Source: an uncultured Bordetella sp. (GTDB taxonomy: Bacteria; Pseudomonadota; Gammaproteobacteria; Burkholderiales; Burkholderiaceae_B). From it: a stretch of 17,453 nucleotides of DNA. The position numbers and the translations under genes were made by a program. Where the stretch lies: NCBI GenBank assembly GCA_937881145.1, contig CALGFL010000272.1, forward strand, positions 1-17,453, in the 5' to 3' direction. Below are positions 1 to 8,052 of this stretch, piece by piece (the stretch's first letter is position 1; every line of letters starts with the position of its first letter). The notes beneath the pieces were generated by a model that did not search any database, was not told the DNA's origin, and worked only from the letters and a program-made list of their open reading frames with translations.

Positions 1-1
1 G

Positions 2-1045
2 GTGGAAATGGACGGTTTCGAGTCCGGCCAGGGCGTGATCGTCATCGCCGCCACCAACCGTCCCGACGTGCTCGACCCGGCGCTGCTGCGCCCGGGCCGC
101 TTCGACCGCCAGGTCGTGGTGCCGCTGCCCGACATCCGCGGCCGCGAGCAGATCCTCAAGGTGCACATGCGCAAGGTGCCGCTGGCCACCAACGTCGACG
201 CCTCCATCCTGGCGCGCGGCACGCCCGGCTTCTCGGGCGCGGATCTGGCCAACCTGGTCAACGAGGCGGCGCTCTTCGCGGCGCGCCGCAACGGCCGCAC
301 GGTCGACATGTCCGACTTCGAAAAGGCCAAGGACAAGATCATCATGGGCGCCGAGCGCCGCTCCATCGTCATGCCCGAGGAAGAGCGCAAGAACACGGCC
401 TACCACGAGTCCGGCCACGCCATCGTGGCGCGCATGCTGCCCAAGACCGATCCGGTGCACAAAGTCACCATCATCCCGCGCGGCCGCGCGCTGGGCGTGA
501 CCATGCAGCTGCCCGAGACCGACCGCTACAGCATGGACAAGACGCGCCTGCTGTCCACCATCGCGGTGCTGTTCGGCGGCCGCATCGCCGAAGAACTCTT
601 CATGGACCAGATGACCACGGGCGCCTCGAACGACTTCGAACGCGCCACCTCCATCGCCCGCGACATCGTCACGCGCTACGGCATGACCGATTCGCTCGGC
701 CCCATGGTCTACGCCGAGAACGAAGGCGAGGTCTTCCTGGGCCGCAGCGTCACCAAGACCACGCACATGTCCGAAGCGACGATGCAGAAGGTCGACGCCG
801 AGATCCGCAGCATCATCGACGAGCAGTACGGCGTGGCGCACAAGATCCTCGAAGAAAACCGCGACAAGGTCGAGGCCATGACGGCCGCGCTGCTCGAATG
901 GGAAACCATCGACGCCGACCAGATCGACGACATCGTCAACGGCCGCCCGCCGCGTCCGCCCAAGACGCCGCAAGGCCCCGCCGATTCCTCCGACGCCTCG
1001 GCGTCGCCGGGCGTGACCGCGGGCGGTACCACCGCCGTCGCCTGA
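2..1045 (+). CDS. ftsH: ATP-dependent zinc metalloprotease FtsH, 5'-truncated by window edge
   Basis: Membrane-anchored AAA+ protease that degrades misassembled membrane proteins and regulators such as LpxC and sigma-32 in E. coli. The visible 347 residues begin at the VEMDGF stretch, about residue 280 of E. coli FtsH by memory of that sequence. The two N-terminal membrane helices and Walker A/B therefore lie outside the window. Seen here are the AAA second region of homology ([20 protein letters not shown], residues 17-36), the zinc-protease motif HESGH (135-139) and a probable third zinc ligand, the Asp of the SNDFERAT stretch (about 211). The tail is Pro/Ala/Ser-rich, as is usual for FtsH. 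The first codon, GTG, is an internal Val and not a start. folP follows with no gap. Identification is secure; only the 5' extent is unknown. Confidence 0.97.
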   Translation: MEMDGFESGQGVIVIAATNRPDVLDPALLRPGRFDRQVVVPLPDIRGREQILKVHMRKVPLATNVDASILARGTPGFSGADLANLVNEAALFAARRNGRTVDMSDFEKAKDKIIMGAERRSIVMPEEERKNTAYHESGHAIVARMLPKTDPVHKVTIIPRGRALGVTMQLPETDRYSMDKTRLLSTIAVLFGGRIAEELFMDQMTTGASNDFERATSIARDIVTRYGMTDSLGPMVYAENEGEVFLGRSVTKTTHMSEATMQKVDAEIRSIIDEQYGVAHKILEENRDKVEAMTAALLEWETIDADQIDDIVNGRPPRPPKTPQGPADSSDASASPGVTAGGTTAVA

Positions 1046-1891
1046 TTGGCCACAAACCCGTCCTTTCTTTGCGGGCGCTTCGAGCTGATGCTCGAGCGCC
1101 CGCTTGTCATGGGTATCGTCAACGTCACACCGGATTCTTTTTCCGACGGCGGGGAGCATGATGCACCGAACGCGGCGATCGCCCACGCGCGCCGCTTGCT
1201 GGCCGAGGGGGCCGACATCCTCGACCTGGGCGGCGAATCCACGCGTCCCGGCTCGCGGGCCGTCGAGGCCGATGAAGAGCTGCGCCGCCTGCTGCCGGTG
1301 ATCGACGCGCTGCGCGATTGCGGCGCGCCCTTGTCTGTCGACACCTGCAAGGCCGAGGTCATGCGAGCCGTGCTCGACGCCGGCGCGGACATGATCAACG
1401 ACATCCGCGGCTTCGCCCAGCCGCAAACCATCGAGGCGGTGGCCGGATCGAACTGCGGCCTGTGCGTGATGCACATGCAGGGCGAACCGCGCACCATGCA
1501 GGACGCGCCGCATTACGATGATCTGCTGGACGAAGTGGGCGGCTTTCTGGGCGAGCGGGCCCGGCGCCTGCGCGAGGCGGGCGTGAATGCGCGCCGCATC
1601 GTGCTCGACCCGGGCTTCGGTTTCGGCAAGACACAAATACAGAATTACGAGCTATTGCGCAGGCTGCACGAGCTGGATGCCCATGGGTATCCTTTGCTTG
1701 CCGGGCTGTCGCGCAAGTCCATGATAGGCGCGGCCACGGGCCGGCCGGTGCAGGAACGCCTGGCGGGCAGCCTGGCCGGAGCGCTGGCCTGCGTGGCGCG
1801 CGGCGCGGCCATCGTGCGGGTGCACGACGTGGCGGCAACGGTCGACGCGCTCAAAGTTTGGCGCGCGGTAGAAAAAGGATTATCCGCATGA
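1046..1891 (+). CDS. folP: Dihydropteroate synthase
   Basis: Cytoplasmic folate-pathway enzyme that condenses 6-hydroxymethyl-dihydropterin diphosphate with p-aminobenzoate to give dihydropteroate; it is the sulfonamide target. The TIM-barrel family motifs are all present: [11 protein letters not shown] (residues 26-36), [14 protein letters not shown], the NDIRG stretch, [16 protein letters not shown] and a C-terminal RVHDV. The length of 281 aa matches E. coli FolP (282). The start is uncertain. A TTG at 1046 directly after the ftsH TGA retains the FLCGRF segment typical of betaproteobacterial homologues, but has no clear ribosome site. An ATG at 1089 would begin just before the first core motif. 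The 3' end overlaps glmM as ATGA, so translation is probably coupled. Confidence 0.95.
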   Translation: MATNPSFLCGRFELMLERPLVMGIVNVTPDSFSDGGEHDAPNAAIAHARRLLAEGADILDLGGESTRPGSRAVEADEELRRLLPVIDALRDCGAPLSVDTCKAEVMRAVLDAGADMINDIRGFAQPQTIEAVAGSNCGLCVMHMQGEPRTMQDAPHYDDLLDEVGGFLGERARRLREAGVNARRIVLDPGFGFGKTQIQNYELLRRLHELDAHGYPLLAGLSRKSMIGAATGRPVQERLAGSLAGALACVARGAAIVRVHDVAATVDALKVWRAVEKGLSA

Positions 1892-3234
1892 GTCAACAAC
1901 GCAAATATTTCGGCACCGACGGCGTGCGCGGCGAAGTCGGCGGCCCGGTCATCAACGCCGGCTTCGCGCTGCGCCTGGGCTATGCCGCCGGCCGCGCGCT
2001 GGCCAGCGCGCACGCCGGTCGCCCCGGGCGACCGCGGGTGCTCATCGGCAAGGACACGCGCATTTCCGGTTACATGCTCGAATCCGCGCTCGAGGCCGGG
2101 CTCGCCGCGGCCGGGGTGGACATCCTGCTGGCCGGCCCCATTCCCACGCCGGCCGTGGCCTACCTGACCCGCGCCCTGCGCCTGACGGCGGGCATCGTCA
2201 TCAGCGCCTCGCACAATCCTTATCAGGACAACGGCATCAAGTTCTTTTCGGCCCAGGGTATGAAGCTGCCCGACGAGATGGAGCTGCGCATCGAGGCCGA
2301 GCTCGACAATCCGCTGGGCTGCGTGAGCTCCGGCGAACTGGGCCGCGCGCGCCGGCTGGACGACGCCCAGGGCCGCTACATCGAATTCTGCAAGAGCACC
2401 TTTCCCAACAATCTCGACCTGGGCGGCATGCGCCTGGTCATCGACGCGGCCCATGGCGCGGCCTACAACACCGCGCCCCATGTCTTTCGCGAACTGGGCG
2501 CGGATGTCCGCGTCATCGGCACCGCGCCCGACGGCTTTAACATCAACAATGACGTGGGCGCCATGCATCCCCAGGCCGTGGCGGCCGAGGTCCTCAAGCA
2601 GCAGGCCGATCTGGGCATTGCGCTCGACGGCGACGCAGACCGTTTGCTGATGGTCGACGCCGCGGGCCGCGTATACGACGGCGACGAGCTGCTCTACGCC
2701 ATCGTGCGCTCGCGCATGGCGGCGGGCCCGGTGGCCGGCGTGGCCGGCACCCTCATGACCAACTACGGCCTGGAACTGCGCCTCAAAGAGCTGGGCATTC
2801 CTTTCGCGCGCGCCAAAGTGGGCGACCGCTATGTGCTCGAAATGCTGAACGAGCGCGGCTGGCTCTACGGCGGCGAAAACTCCGGCCATCTGCTGTGCCT
2901 GGACCAGCACACCACAGGCGACGGCACCATCGCCGCGCTGCAGGTGCTGACGGCCTTGCGCCGCGGCGGCATGCCGCTGGACCAGTGGGTGGGCGATCTG
3001 CGCATGTTCCCGCAGGTCATGATCAACGTGCCGCTCAAGCCCGGCCAGGATTGGCAGTCGCACGCCGGACTGGCCGCGGCCCGCGAAGCGGTCGAGGCCG
3101 AACTGGCCGGCAAGGGGCGAGTTCTGATCCGCGCCTCGGGCACCGAGCCCAAACTGCGCCTCATGGTCGAGGCCCAGGACGAAACCGTGGCCCAGTCCAG
3201 TGCGCGCAGGCTGGCGGACGCCCTGTCAGCCTAA
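1888..3234 (+). CDS. glmM: Phosphoglucosamine mutase
   Basis: Converts glucosamine-6-phosphate to glucosamine-1-phosphate, the step before UDP-GlcNAc, feeding peptidoglycan and LPS synthesis in the cytoplasm. The 448-aa product is close to E. coli GlmM (445). It has the [10 protein letters not shown] start, the phosphoserine loop ISASHNP (catalytic Ser about 108), the Mg-binding DGDADR loop (247-252), the sugar-binding GGENSGH loop, and the C-terminal phosphate-binding [11 protein letters not shown] chose the ATG at 1888 because it gives the canonical N-terminus; a start further upstream in the same frame would add residues unlike the family. The gene overlaps folP by four bases, and ftsH-folP-glmM is a common proteobacterial gene order. 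Confidence 0.97.
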   Translation: MSQQRKYFGTDGVRGEVGGPVINAGFALRLGYAAGRALASAHAGRPGRPRVLIGKDTRISGYMLESALEAGLAAAGVDILLAGPIPTPAVAYLTRALRLTAGIVISASHNPYQDNGIKFFSAQGMKLPDEMELRIEAELDNPLGCVSSGELGRARRLDDAQGRYIEFCKSTFPNNLDLGGMRLVIDAAHGAAYNTAPHVFRELGADVRVIGTAPDGFNINNDVGAMHPQAVAAEVLKQQADLGIALDGDADRLLMVDAAGRVYDGDELLYAIVRSRMAAGPVAGVAGTLMTNYGLELRLKELGIPFARAKVGDRYVLEMLNERGWLYGGENSGHLLCLDQHTTGDGTIAALQVLTALRRGGMPLDQWVGDLRMFPQVMINVPLKPGQDWQSHAGLAAAREAVEAELAGKGRVLIRASGTEPKLRLMVEAQDETVAQSSARRLADALSA

Positions 3235-3263
3235 AAATAAGGGAAAACCCGAATCATTGGGCG

Positions 3264-3309
3264 TAGAATTCACTGTCATGCAATGAATCAGTCAGATGAC
3301 TGACATGAC
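3264..3309 (+). promoter_or_regulatory. Candidate promoter and palindromic site upstream of the acyltransferase gene
   Basis: A -10-like TAGAAT lies at 3264-3269 without a convincing -35. Just downstream is a perfect 7-bp inverted repeat, TCAGTCA-GA-TGACTGA (3288-3303). It is flanked by GTCATG (3275-3280) and CATGAC (3304-3309), which are also inverted copies of each other. Within this stretch CAGTCAG-ATGA-CTGACAT (3289-3306) matches the E. coli Pho-box layout (two CTGTCAT units 11 bp apart) at 11 of 14 positions, and a separate perfect CTGTCAT half-site starts at 3273. The arrangement may be an operator or a PhoB site. No good -10 lies about 10 bp downstream of the Pho-like pair, so activation from it is doubtful. 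Confidence 0.4.
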
Positions 3310-3348
3310 GCACTTGCAAACTTGCGTCCATGACAGGAGTTCTGCCCC

Positions 3349-4134
3349 ATGCTCGAGTTTGCTCGTATCGATACCCCCGCCGAAGGCAATCAAGCCTGGG
3401 CCGACACCAATACACGCGGTCTGGCGGTAGGCCTGGCGCTTACCCAGGAAGAAGTCGAACAGATCCAGCGCCTGCGCTACAGCGTGTTCACCGAGGACAT
3501 GGGCGCGGTCTTTCCCGGCGCGGAAGACGGCCTGGACCAGGACCGCTTCGATCCGTGGTGCGAGCACCTGATGGTGCGCGAACTGGACACCAAGCGCGTG
3601 GTGGGCACCTACCGCATTCTCACGCCCGAAAAAGCGCGCGAGGCGGGCGGCTATTATTCCGAGTCGGAATTCGATCTTTCCGCGCTGGGCGGCCTGCGCG
3701 ACCAGTTGGTCGAAGTGGGGCGCTCGTGTACGCATGCCGACTACCGCGGCGGCGCGGCCATCATGTTGCTGTGGTCGGGCCTGGCCGAGTTCCTGCGCCG
3801 CGGCGGCTACCGCCACATGCTGGGCTGTGCCAGCGTGAGCCTGCGCGATGGCGGCGTGACGGCGGCCGAGGTCTGGCGCACGGTGTCCAGGCACTTGCAG
3901 GATCCGGACGTGCCGCGGGTCGAGCCACGGCATCGTTATCCGGTCGAGCACTTGAACAGCACGCTGCCGGCGCGCGTGCCGCCGCTCATCAAGGGCTATC
4001 TCAAGTTGGGAGCGAGGGTATGCGGCGAACCGGCCTGGGACCCCGACTTCAACGCGGCGGATTTCCCCGTGCTGCTGTCGACCGACCGCATGGACAGCCG
4101 CTACCGCCGGCACTTCGGCCTGGAGCGCGCCTAG
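3349..4134 (+). CDS. OlsB-type L-ornithine N(alpha)-acyltransferase (GNAT fold, 'hemolysin-like' family)
   Basis: Probable acyl-ACP-dependent N-acyltransferase that makes lyso-ornithine lipid, the first step of ornithine lipid synthesis; a membrane phospholipid substitute. The 261-aa protein has the family's LuxI/GNAT-like fold signs: LRYSVFTEDMGA (about 45-56), the DxFDPWCEHLMV stretch, VVGTYRIL, YYSESEFDLS, and VEVGRSCTHADYRGGAAIMLLWSGL, followed by GCASVSL. No signal peptide or membrane helix is apparent. An AGGAG at 3335-3339, 9 bases before the ATG, supports the start. It lies between glmM and the polyphosphate/Pst genes. In rhizobia olsB is phosphate-starvation induced (established knowledge), which makes this position suggestive. 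The exact acyl acceptor is not provable from sequence, and some homologues are annotated only as putative hemolysin. Confidence 0.8.
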   Translation: MLEFARIDTPAEGNQAWADTNTRGLAVGLALTQEEVEQIQRLRYSVFTEDMGAVFPGAEDGLDQDRFDPWCEHLMVRELDTKRVVGTYRILTPEKAREAGGYYSESEFDLSALGGLRDQLVEVGRSCTHADYRGGAAIMLLWSGLAEFLRRGGYRHMLGCASVSLRDGGVTAAEVWRTVSRHLQDPDVPRVEPRHRYPVEHLNSTLPARVPPLIKGYLKLGARVCGEPAWDPDFNAADFPVLLSTDRMDSRYRRHFGLERA

Positions 4135-4156
4135 GCGCTGCGCGGCCTGTTTCCGA

Positions 4157-4186
4157 CGCGGCGGGCCTGCCGCCGCGCTCAGTTTT
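4157..4186 (+). terminator. Probable rho-independent terminator of the acyltransferase gene
   Basis: A perfect 8-bp GC-rich stem (CGCGGCGG at 4157-4164 pairing with CCGCCGCG at 4170-4177, loop GCCTG) is followed after CTCAG by TTTT at 4183-4186. It sits in the 44-bp gap between two convergent genes. The U-run is short and overlaps the 3' end of ppx, so efficiency is uncertain. No T-run follows it on the opposite strand. Confidence 0.5.
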
Positions 4187-5669
4187 CGAGCAGGTCGAAC
4201 GCGAAGCCGACCTTGCGCCATTCAGAGTCTTCGGCACGCAGCGTGAAATCGCTCAACGGGTGGCCCGCCAGCCACCTGGTCTGCACCTTCACCACGATGG
4301 ACGCGCCCTTGACCGACACCGAGAGCGGCAATTGCGCCATGTCCTGGCGCCGGCGAAAGAGCAGCACGGCCAGGCGCAGGCTCAGGATGGCCAGCCATTG
4401 CGCGCGGTCGCGCACCAGCCCCTCGACCTTGCCCAGCTTGCCCTGGTGGGCAAGCGTCAGCAGGGCGATCAACTGCTGGTCGGCGCGCGAGAAGCCGGGC
4501 ATGTCGGCGTTCTCCAGCACATAGGCCGTGTGGCGGTGATAGCCGTTGTGGGTGATGGTCAGGCCGACCTCGTGCAGATCGGCCGCCCAGCCCAGCGCGC
4601 GGCGCAGGTCGAAGTGCTCTTCCTTGTCGCCCGGCAGGACGGCGTCGAAGAAGGCCAGCGCCGTTTCGCGCACGCGGCGCGCCTGGCGCACGTCCACGTG
4701 ATAGCGCTTCATGAACTGGCGCACCGACTCGTCGCGCTTGTCGTGCTGGTCGTGGCGGCCCAGGAGATCGTAGAGCACGCCCAGGCGCAGGGCGCCGTCG
4801 CCCGTCTGCATGACGTCGATGTTCAGTTCGTCAAAGAGCGCGATCATGATGGCCAGGCCGCCCGGCAGCACGTCGGACCGGTCCGGCTTGATGCCGGGCA
4901 GCTCTTCGGCAATCACGCGGCCGGTCCGGATGATGCGCTCTTTGAGCTTGTTCATGCCGGCGCGGGTGATGCCGCCGGAGGAAAAGGCGCATTCGCCGAG
5001 AATGGCGTAAAGCGCCTTGGCCGTGCCGGAAGAGCCGTAAGCGGCCTTCCAGCCCATCTTGCGATACTGCTTGGAGATCACTTCGATCTCGCGGCGCGCG
5101 GCCATCTCGGCCTGCTTCATGCGGTGGGCATCGACCAGCCCGTCGTCGAAGAACTGGCGGCTGTAGCTCACGCAGCCCATGTAGAGCGAGGTCAGCAGAT
5201 GAGGCTCGAAGCCGCGGCCGATGATGACTTCGGTGGAGCCGCCGCCGATGTCGATCACCAGCCGGCGATCGTCCGACGGCGGCAGGCTGTGCATCACGCC
5301 CAGATAGATGAGGCGGGCCTCTTCGCGGCCGGCGATCACGTCGATGGGAAAGCCCAGGGCCGCCTCGGCGTCGGGCAGGAAATCGGAGGTGTTGCGCGCC
5401 ACGCGGAAGGTATTGGTGGCCACGGCCCGCACCCGGTCGGGCTGGAAGCTGCGCAGCCGCTCGCCGAAGCGCTCGAGCACGGCGATGGCGCGTTCGATGG
5501 CGGGACTGTCGAGCTGCTTGTCTTGCCGCAGGCCCGCGGCCAGCCGCACGGTTTCCTTGAGCCGATCGATCTGATAGATCTGCGCGACGCCGTTTTGATG
5601 GACGACGCGCCCGATAGAGAGGCGAAAGCTGTTGGACCCCAGGTCCACGGCAGCCAGAAGATGATCCAT
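4179..5669 (-). CDS. ppx: Exopolyphosphatase (Ppx/GppA family)
   Basis: Processively releases orthophosphate from the ends of polyphosphate, and/or hydrolyses pppGpp (the family includes GppA). The 496-aa protein starts with the ASKHA phosphate-1 motif AAVDLGSNSFRL (residues 6-17), has the second nucleotide-fold motif DIGGGSTEVIIG, and closes the catalytic half with TGDGALRLGVLYDLLGR. The C-terminal third (from about residue 310) is the helical HD-like domain, containing AADLHEVGL and the TLAHQGKLGK stretch. Length suits either Ppx (513 in E. coli) or GppA (494). The divergent ppk1 neighbour favours Ppx. The ATG chosen gives the canonical N-terminus, although no strong ribosome site precedes it. 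The gene converges with the acyltransferase gene. Confidence 0.93.
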   Translation of the reverse strand: MDHLLAAVDLGSNSFRLSIGRVVHQNGVAQIYQIDRLKETVRLAAGLRQDKQLDSPAIERAIAVLERFGERLRSFQPDRVRAVATNTFRVARNTSDFLPDAEAALGFPIDVIAGREEARLIYLGVMHSLPPSDDRRLVIDIGGGSTEVIIGRGFEPHLLTSLYMGCVSYSRQFFDDGLVDAHRMKQAEMAARREIEVISKQYRKMGWKAAYGSSGTAKALYAILGECAFSSGGITRAGMNKLKERIIRTGRVIAEELPGIKPDRSDVLPGGLAIMIALFDELNIDVMQTGDGALRLGVLYDLLGRHDQHDKRDESVRQFMKRYHVDVRQARRVRETALAFFDAVLPGDKEEHFDLRRALGWAADLHEVGLTITHNGYHRHTAYVLENADMPGFSRADQQLIALLTLAHQGKLGKVEGLVRDRAQWLAILSLRLAVLLFRRRQDMAQLPLSVSVKGASIVVKVQTRWLAGHPLSDFTLRAEDSEWRKVGFAFDLLEN

Positions 5670-5704
5670 GTGGCGTATCGGCGATGATGAGTATCGGAGC
5701 CGCG

Positions 5705-5710
5705 ATTATA
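5705..5710 (-). promoter_or_regulatory. Candidate -10 element for ppx
   Basis: Read on the minus strand this is a perfect TATAAT, about 35 bp upstream of the ppx ATG, leaving a 5' leader of roughly 30 nt. No recognisable -35 lies 16-18 bp further upstream, so it is only a candidate. The whole ppx-ppk1 divergent gap (5670-5763) has no CTGTCAT-like Pho box that I can see. Confidence 0.4.
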
Positions 5711-5763
5711 GAGAGCCGGCTTCGACTGGCGGCTTGGTGTTTGCTTGGTTATCCTCATAAATC

Positions 5764-7890
5764 ATGAAACAGCGCGAACTCGAAAAAACGACTCAGGAAT
5801 CTGCAACCACGGCGCGGACGGGGGTCGAACCCCGGTTGTTCAACCGCGAACTGTCGTTGCTCAAGTTCAACGAGCGGGTCCTTTCCATGGCCGAGCACCC
5901 CGAGGTGCCGCTCCTGGAACGCCTGCGCTACGTCTGCATCGTCAGCGCCAATCTGGATGAGTTCTTCGAGATCCGCATCTCGAGCCTCAAGGAGCAGCAG
6001 CGCCTGACGCCGAGCGTGATCGGCCCCGACGGCATGACGCCCGACGAGGCCTTCGATCGGGTGCAGGCCAAGGCCCATGCCCTGGTCGAGCATCAATACC
6101 GGGTGCTCAACGAGCAGATTCTGCCCGGCCTGCAGGCCGAGGGCATCGTCCTGCACCATGCTTCCGAGTGGAACGAGGCGCAGCAGCAATGGGCGCACGA
6201 TGTGTTCACGCGCGAAGTCATGCCGCTGCTCACGCCCATCGGGCTCGATCCGGCGCATCCGTTTCCGCGCGTCTACAACAAAAGCCTCAATTTCATCGTT
6301 TCCCTGTCGGGAGCCGATGCATTCGGGCGGGCAGCCTCGATCGCCGTGGTGCAGGCGCCGCGTGCGCTGCCGCGGCTCATCCGCATGCCGCCCGAGCTGT
6401 CGGGTCATCCCGAAGGCTACATTCTGCTGACTTCGTTCCTGCGCGCTTTCGTGGGCGATCTTTTCCCCGGATTGACGATCCACGGCTGCTATCAGTGGCG
6501 CGTGACGCGCAACAGCGACCTGTTCGTCGACGAGGAAGAGGTCACCAATCTGAGGTTGGCGCTGCAAGGCGAATTGTCGCAGCGCAATTTCGGCTCGGCC
6601 GTGCGGCTGGAGCTGGACTGGGTCATGCCGGCCGAGCTGGAACAGTATCTGCAGCGCGAGTTCTCGTTGACGCAGGCCGACACCTATCACATGCCGGGCC
6701 CTGTGAACCTGTCGCGCCTGATGCAGCTGTGCAATACCAACACACGGCCCGACCTGCTGTTTCCGCCTTATTACGCGCCGGTGCCGGCGCCCTTCGACAA
6801 GACGCAGGGCAAGCCGGCGGAGCTGTTCGCCGCCATCGCCGAACGCGAACGCCTGCTGCATCATCCCTACCAGTCCTTCCAGCCGGTCATCGACTTTCTC
6901 ACGGCGGCGGCGGTCGACCCCGACGTCATGGCCATCAAGCAGACCATCTATCGCACCGGCGAGGATTCCGAACTGATGCAGATCCTGCTGGCCGCGGCCC
7001 GCGCCGGCAAGGAAGTGACGGTGGTGGTGGAGCTGATGGCGCGCTTTGACGAGCAGACCAACATGAACTGGGCTTCGCGCCTGGAAGAGGTGGGGGCGCA
7101 CGTGGTCTACGGCGTGGTCGCGCACAAGACCCACGCCAAGATGCTGCTGGTGGTGCGCCGCGAGGGCGGGCGGCTACGCCGCTACGCGCACCTGGGCACC
7201 GGCAATTACCACCCCCGCACGGCGCGCCTGTACACCGATTTCGGCCTGCTCACGGCCGATCCGCGCCTGTGCGAGGACATGGACAAGGTGTTCGCGCAGC
7301 TCACCGGCCTGGGCGCGCGGCGCGAGCTCAAGTCCCTGTTGCAATCGCCCTTCACCCTGCATGCCGGCATGATCGACCTGATCCGCGCCGAAGCCCAGGC
7401 CGCGCGGGCAGGCCGCAAGGCCCACATCATGGCCAAGATGAACTCCCTGCTCGAAGAGCAGATCATCGAAGAACTCTACCTGGCCAGCCAGGCAGGCGTG
7501 ACAGTCGATCTCATCGTGCGCGGCGTATGCGCCCTGCGCGCGGGGGTCAGGGGCCTGTCCGAGAACATCAAGGTCCGCTCTATCGTGGGGCGCTTCCTGG
7601 AGCACTCCCGGGTCTTTTACTTCCACGCCGACGGCGAGGAAACGGTCTACCTGTCCTCGGCCGACTGGATGGACCGCAATTTCTTCCGTCGGGTCGAGGT
7701 GGCTTTCCCCGTGTACGACAAGACGCTCAAGCGGCGGGTCATCGCCGAGGCCTTCACCTATGCCTTGCGCGACAACCAGCGAGCCTGGCGGCTGCAGCCG
7801 GACGGCACGTACGTGCGAGCCGTCAATCAGCGCCAGCCCTTTGGCCTACATGACTATCTGATGGAAAAGCTGGGGCAAGGAAAATCTTAA
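5764..7890 (+). CDS. ppk1: Polyphosphate kinase 1
   Basis: Reversibly transfers the ATP gamma-phosphate onto polyphosphate, at the inner membrane in E. coli. The 708-aa protein is slightly longer than E. coli PPK (688). It shows the N domain start FNRELSLLKFNERVL (about 23-37) and NLDEFFEIR, a middle domain, and the C1/C2 catalytic halves with KQTIYRTGEDSEL, VELMARFDEQTN and the autophosphorylated His in HLGTGNYH (H476, with a second His at 483). Further on are LIVRGVCALR and YLSSADWMDRN. The N-terminal 20 residues are poorly conserved and no clear Shine-Dalgarno precedes this ATG, so the precise start is less sure than the identity. It is divergent from ppx and closed by its own terminator before pstS. 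Confidence 0.96.
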   Translation: MKQRELEKTTQESATTARTGVEPRLFNRELSLLKFNERVLSMAEHPEVPLLERLRYVCIVSANLDEFFEIRISSLKEQQRLTPSVIGPDGMTPDEAFDRVQAKAHALVEHQYRVLNEQILPGLQAEGIVLHHASEWNEAQQQWAHDVFTREVMPLLTPIGLDPAHPFPRVYNKSLNFIVSLSGADAFGRAASIAVVQAPRALPRLIRMPPELSGHPEGYILLTSFLRAFVGDLFPGLTIHGCYQWRVTRNSDLFVDEEEVTNLRLALQGELSQRNFGSAVRLELDWVMPAELEQYLQREFSLTQADTYHMPGPVNLSRLMQLCNTNTRPDLLFPPYYAPVPAPFDKTQGKPAELFAAIAERERLLHHPYQSFQPVIDFLTAAAVDPDVMAIKQTIYRTGEDSELMQILLAAARAGKEVTVVVELMARFDEQTNMNWASRLEEVGAHVVYGVVAHKTHAKMLLVVRREGGRLRRYAHLGTGNYHPRTARLYTDFGLLTADPRLCEDMDKVFAQLTGLGARRELKSLLQSPFTLHAGMIDLIRAEAQAARAGRKAHIMAKMNSLLEEQIIEELYLASQAGVTVDLIVRGVCALRAGVRGLSENIKVRSIVGRFLEHSRVFYFHADGEETVYLSSADWMDRNFFRRVEVAFPVYDKTLKRRVIAEAFTYALRDNQRAWRLQPDGTYVRAVNQRQPFGLHDYLMEKLGQGKS

Positions 7891-7917
7891 ATATTCGTTG
7901 AATTTCAATGAGTTAAA

Positions 7918-7955
7918 GAGAAATTCCCGGGCGTTTTTCCCGGGTTTCTTCTTTT
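7918..7955 (+). terminator. Rho-independent terminator downstream of ppk1
   Basis: CCCGGG (7926-7931) pairs with CCCGGG (7939-7944) around a CGTTTTT loop. The stem extends by GAAA (7920-7923) with TTTC (7945-7948) across a two-base TT bulge, and a T-rich tract runs to 7955. It separates ppk1 from the pst promoter. Confidence 0.75.
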
Positions 7956-7959
7956 GTGA

Positions 7960-7993
7960 CTGTCATATTCTTGTCACTCAGGACTTCTAAGAT
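7960..7993 (+). promoter_or_regulatory. Pho box and -10 of the pst operon
   Basis: CTGTCAT-ATTC-TTGTCAC (7960-7977) matches the E. coli Pho-box consensus (CTGTCAT, 4-bp AT-rich spacer, CTGTCAC/T) at 13 of 14 repeat positions. A TAAGAT (7988-7993) begins 10 bp after it, the spacing expected when PhoB replaces -35 recognition. It lies about 60 bp before the pstS ribosome site. PhoB-dependent induction under low phosphate is inferred from this match. Confidence 0.82.
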
Positions 7994-8052
7994 GGCTGGG
8001 CTTTCAGTGGAATCGAACTGTCCGCATCCTTCCAACTTATAAGGAATCCACG

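Noticed and set aside
1858..1887. Earlier in-frame glmM start
   Set aside because: It would add non-family residues overlapping the end of folP; the ATG at 1888 gives the canonical N-terminus.
1645..3063. Long open frame antisense to folP and glmM
   Set aside because: Its sequence is Ala/Gly/His/Gln-rich without any recognisable domain, typical of the empty opposite strand in GC-rich genes; the + strand genes are certain.
3232..3263. GGGAAAACCC as a terminator after glmM
   Set aside because: The stem is only 3 bp and no T-run follows.
3330..5687. Very long + strand open frame spanning the acyltransferase gene and ppx
   Set aside because: It is the shifted frame of one gene and the antisense of another; composition is biased and no motif is present.
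5755..7134. Long open frame antisense to ppk1
   Set aside because: Shadow of ppk1 codon bias; His/Gln/Arg-rich with no family features.
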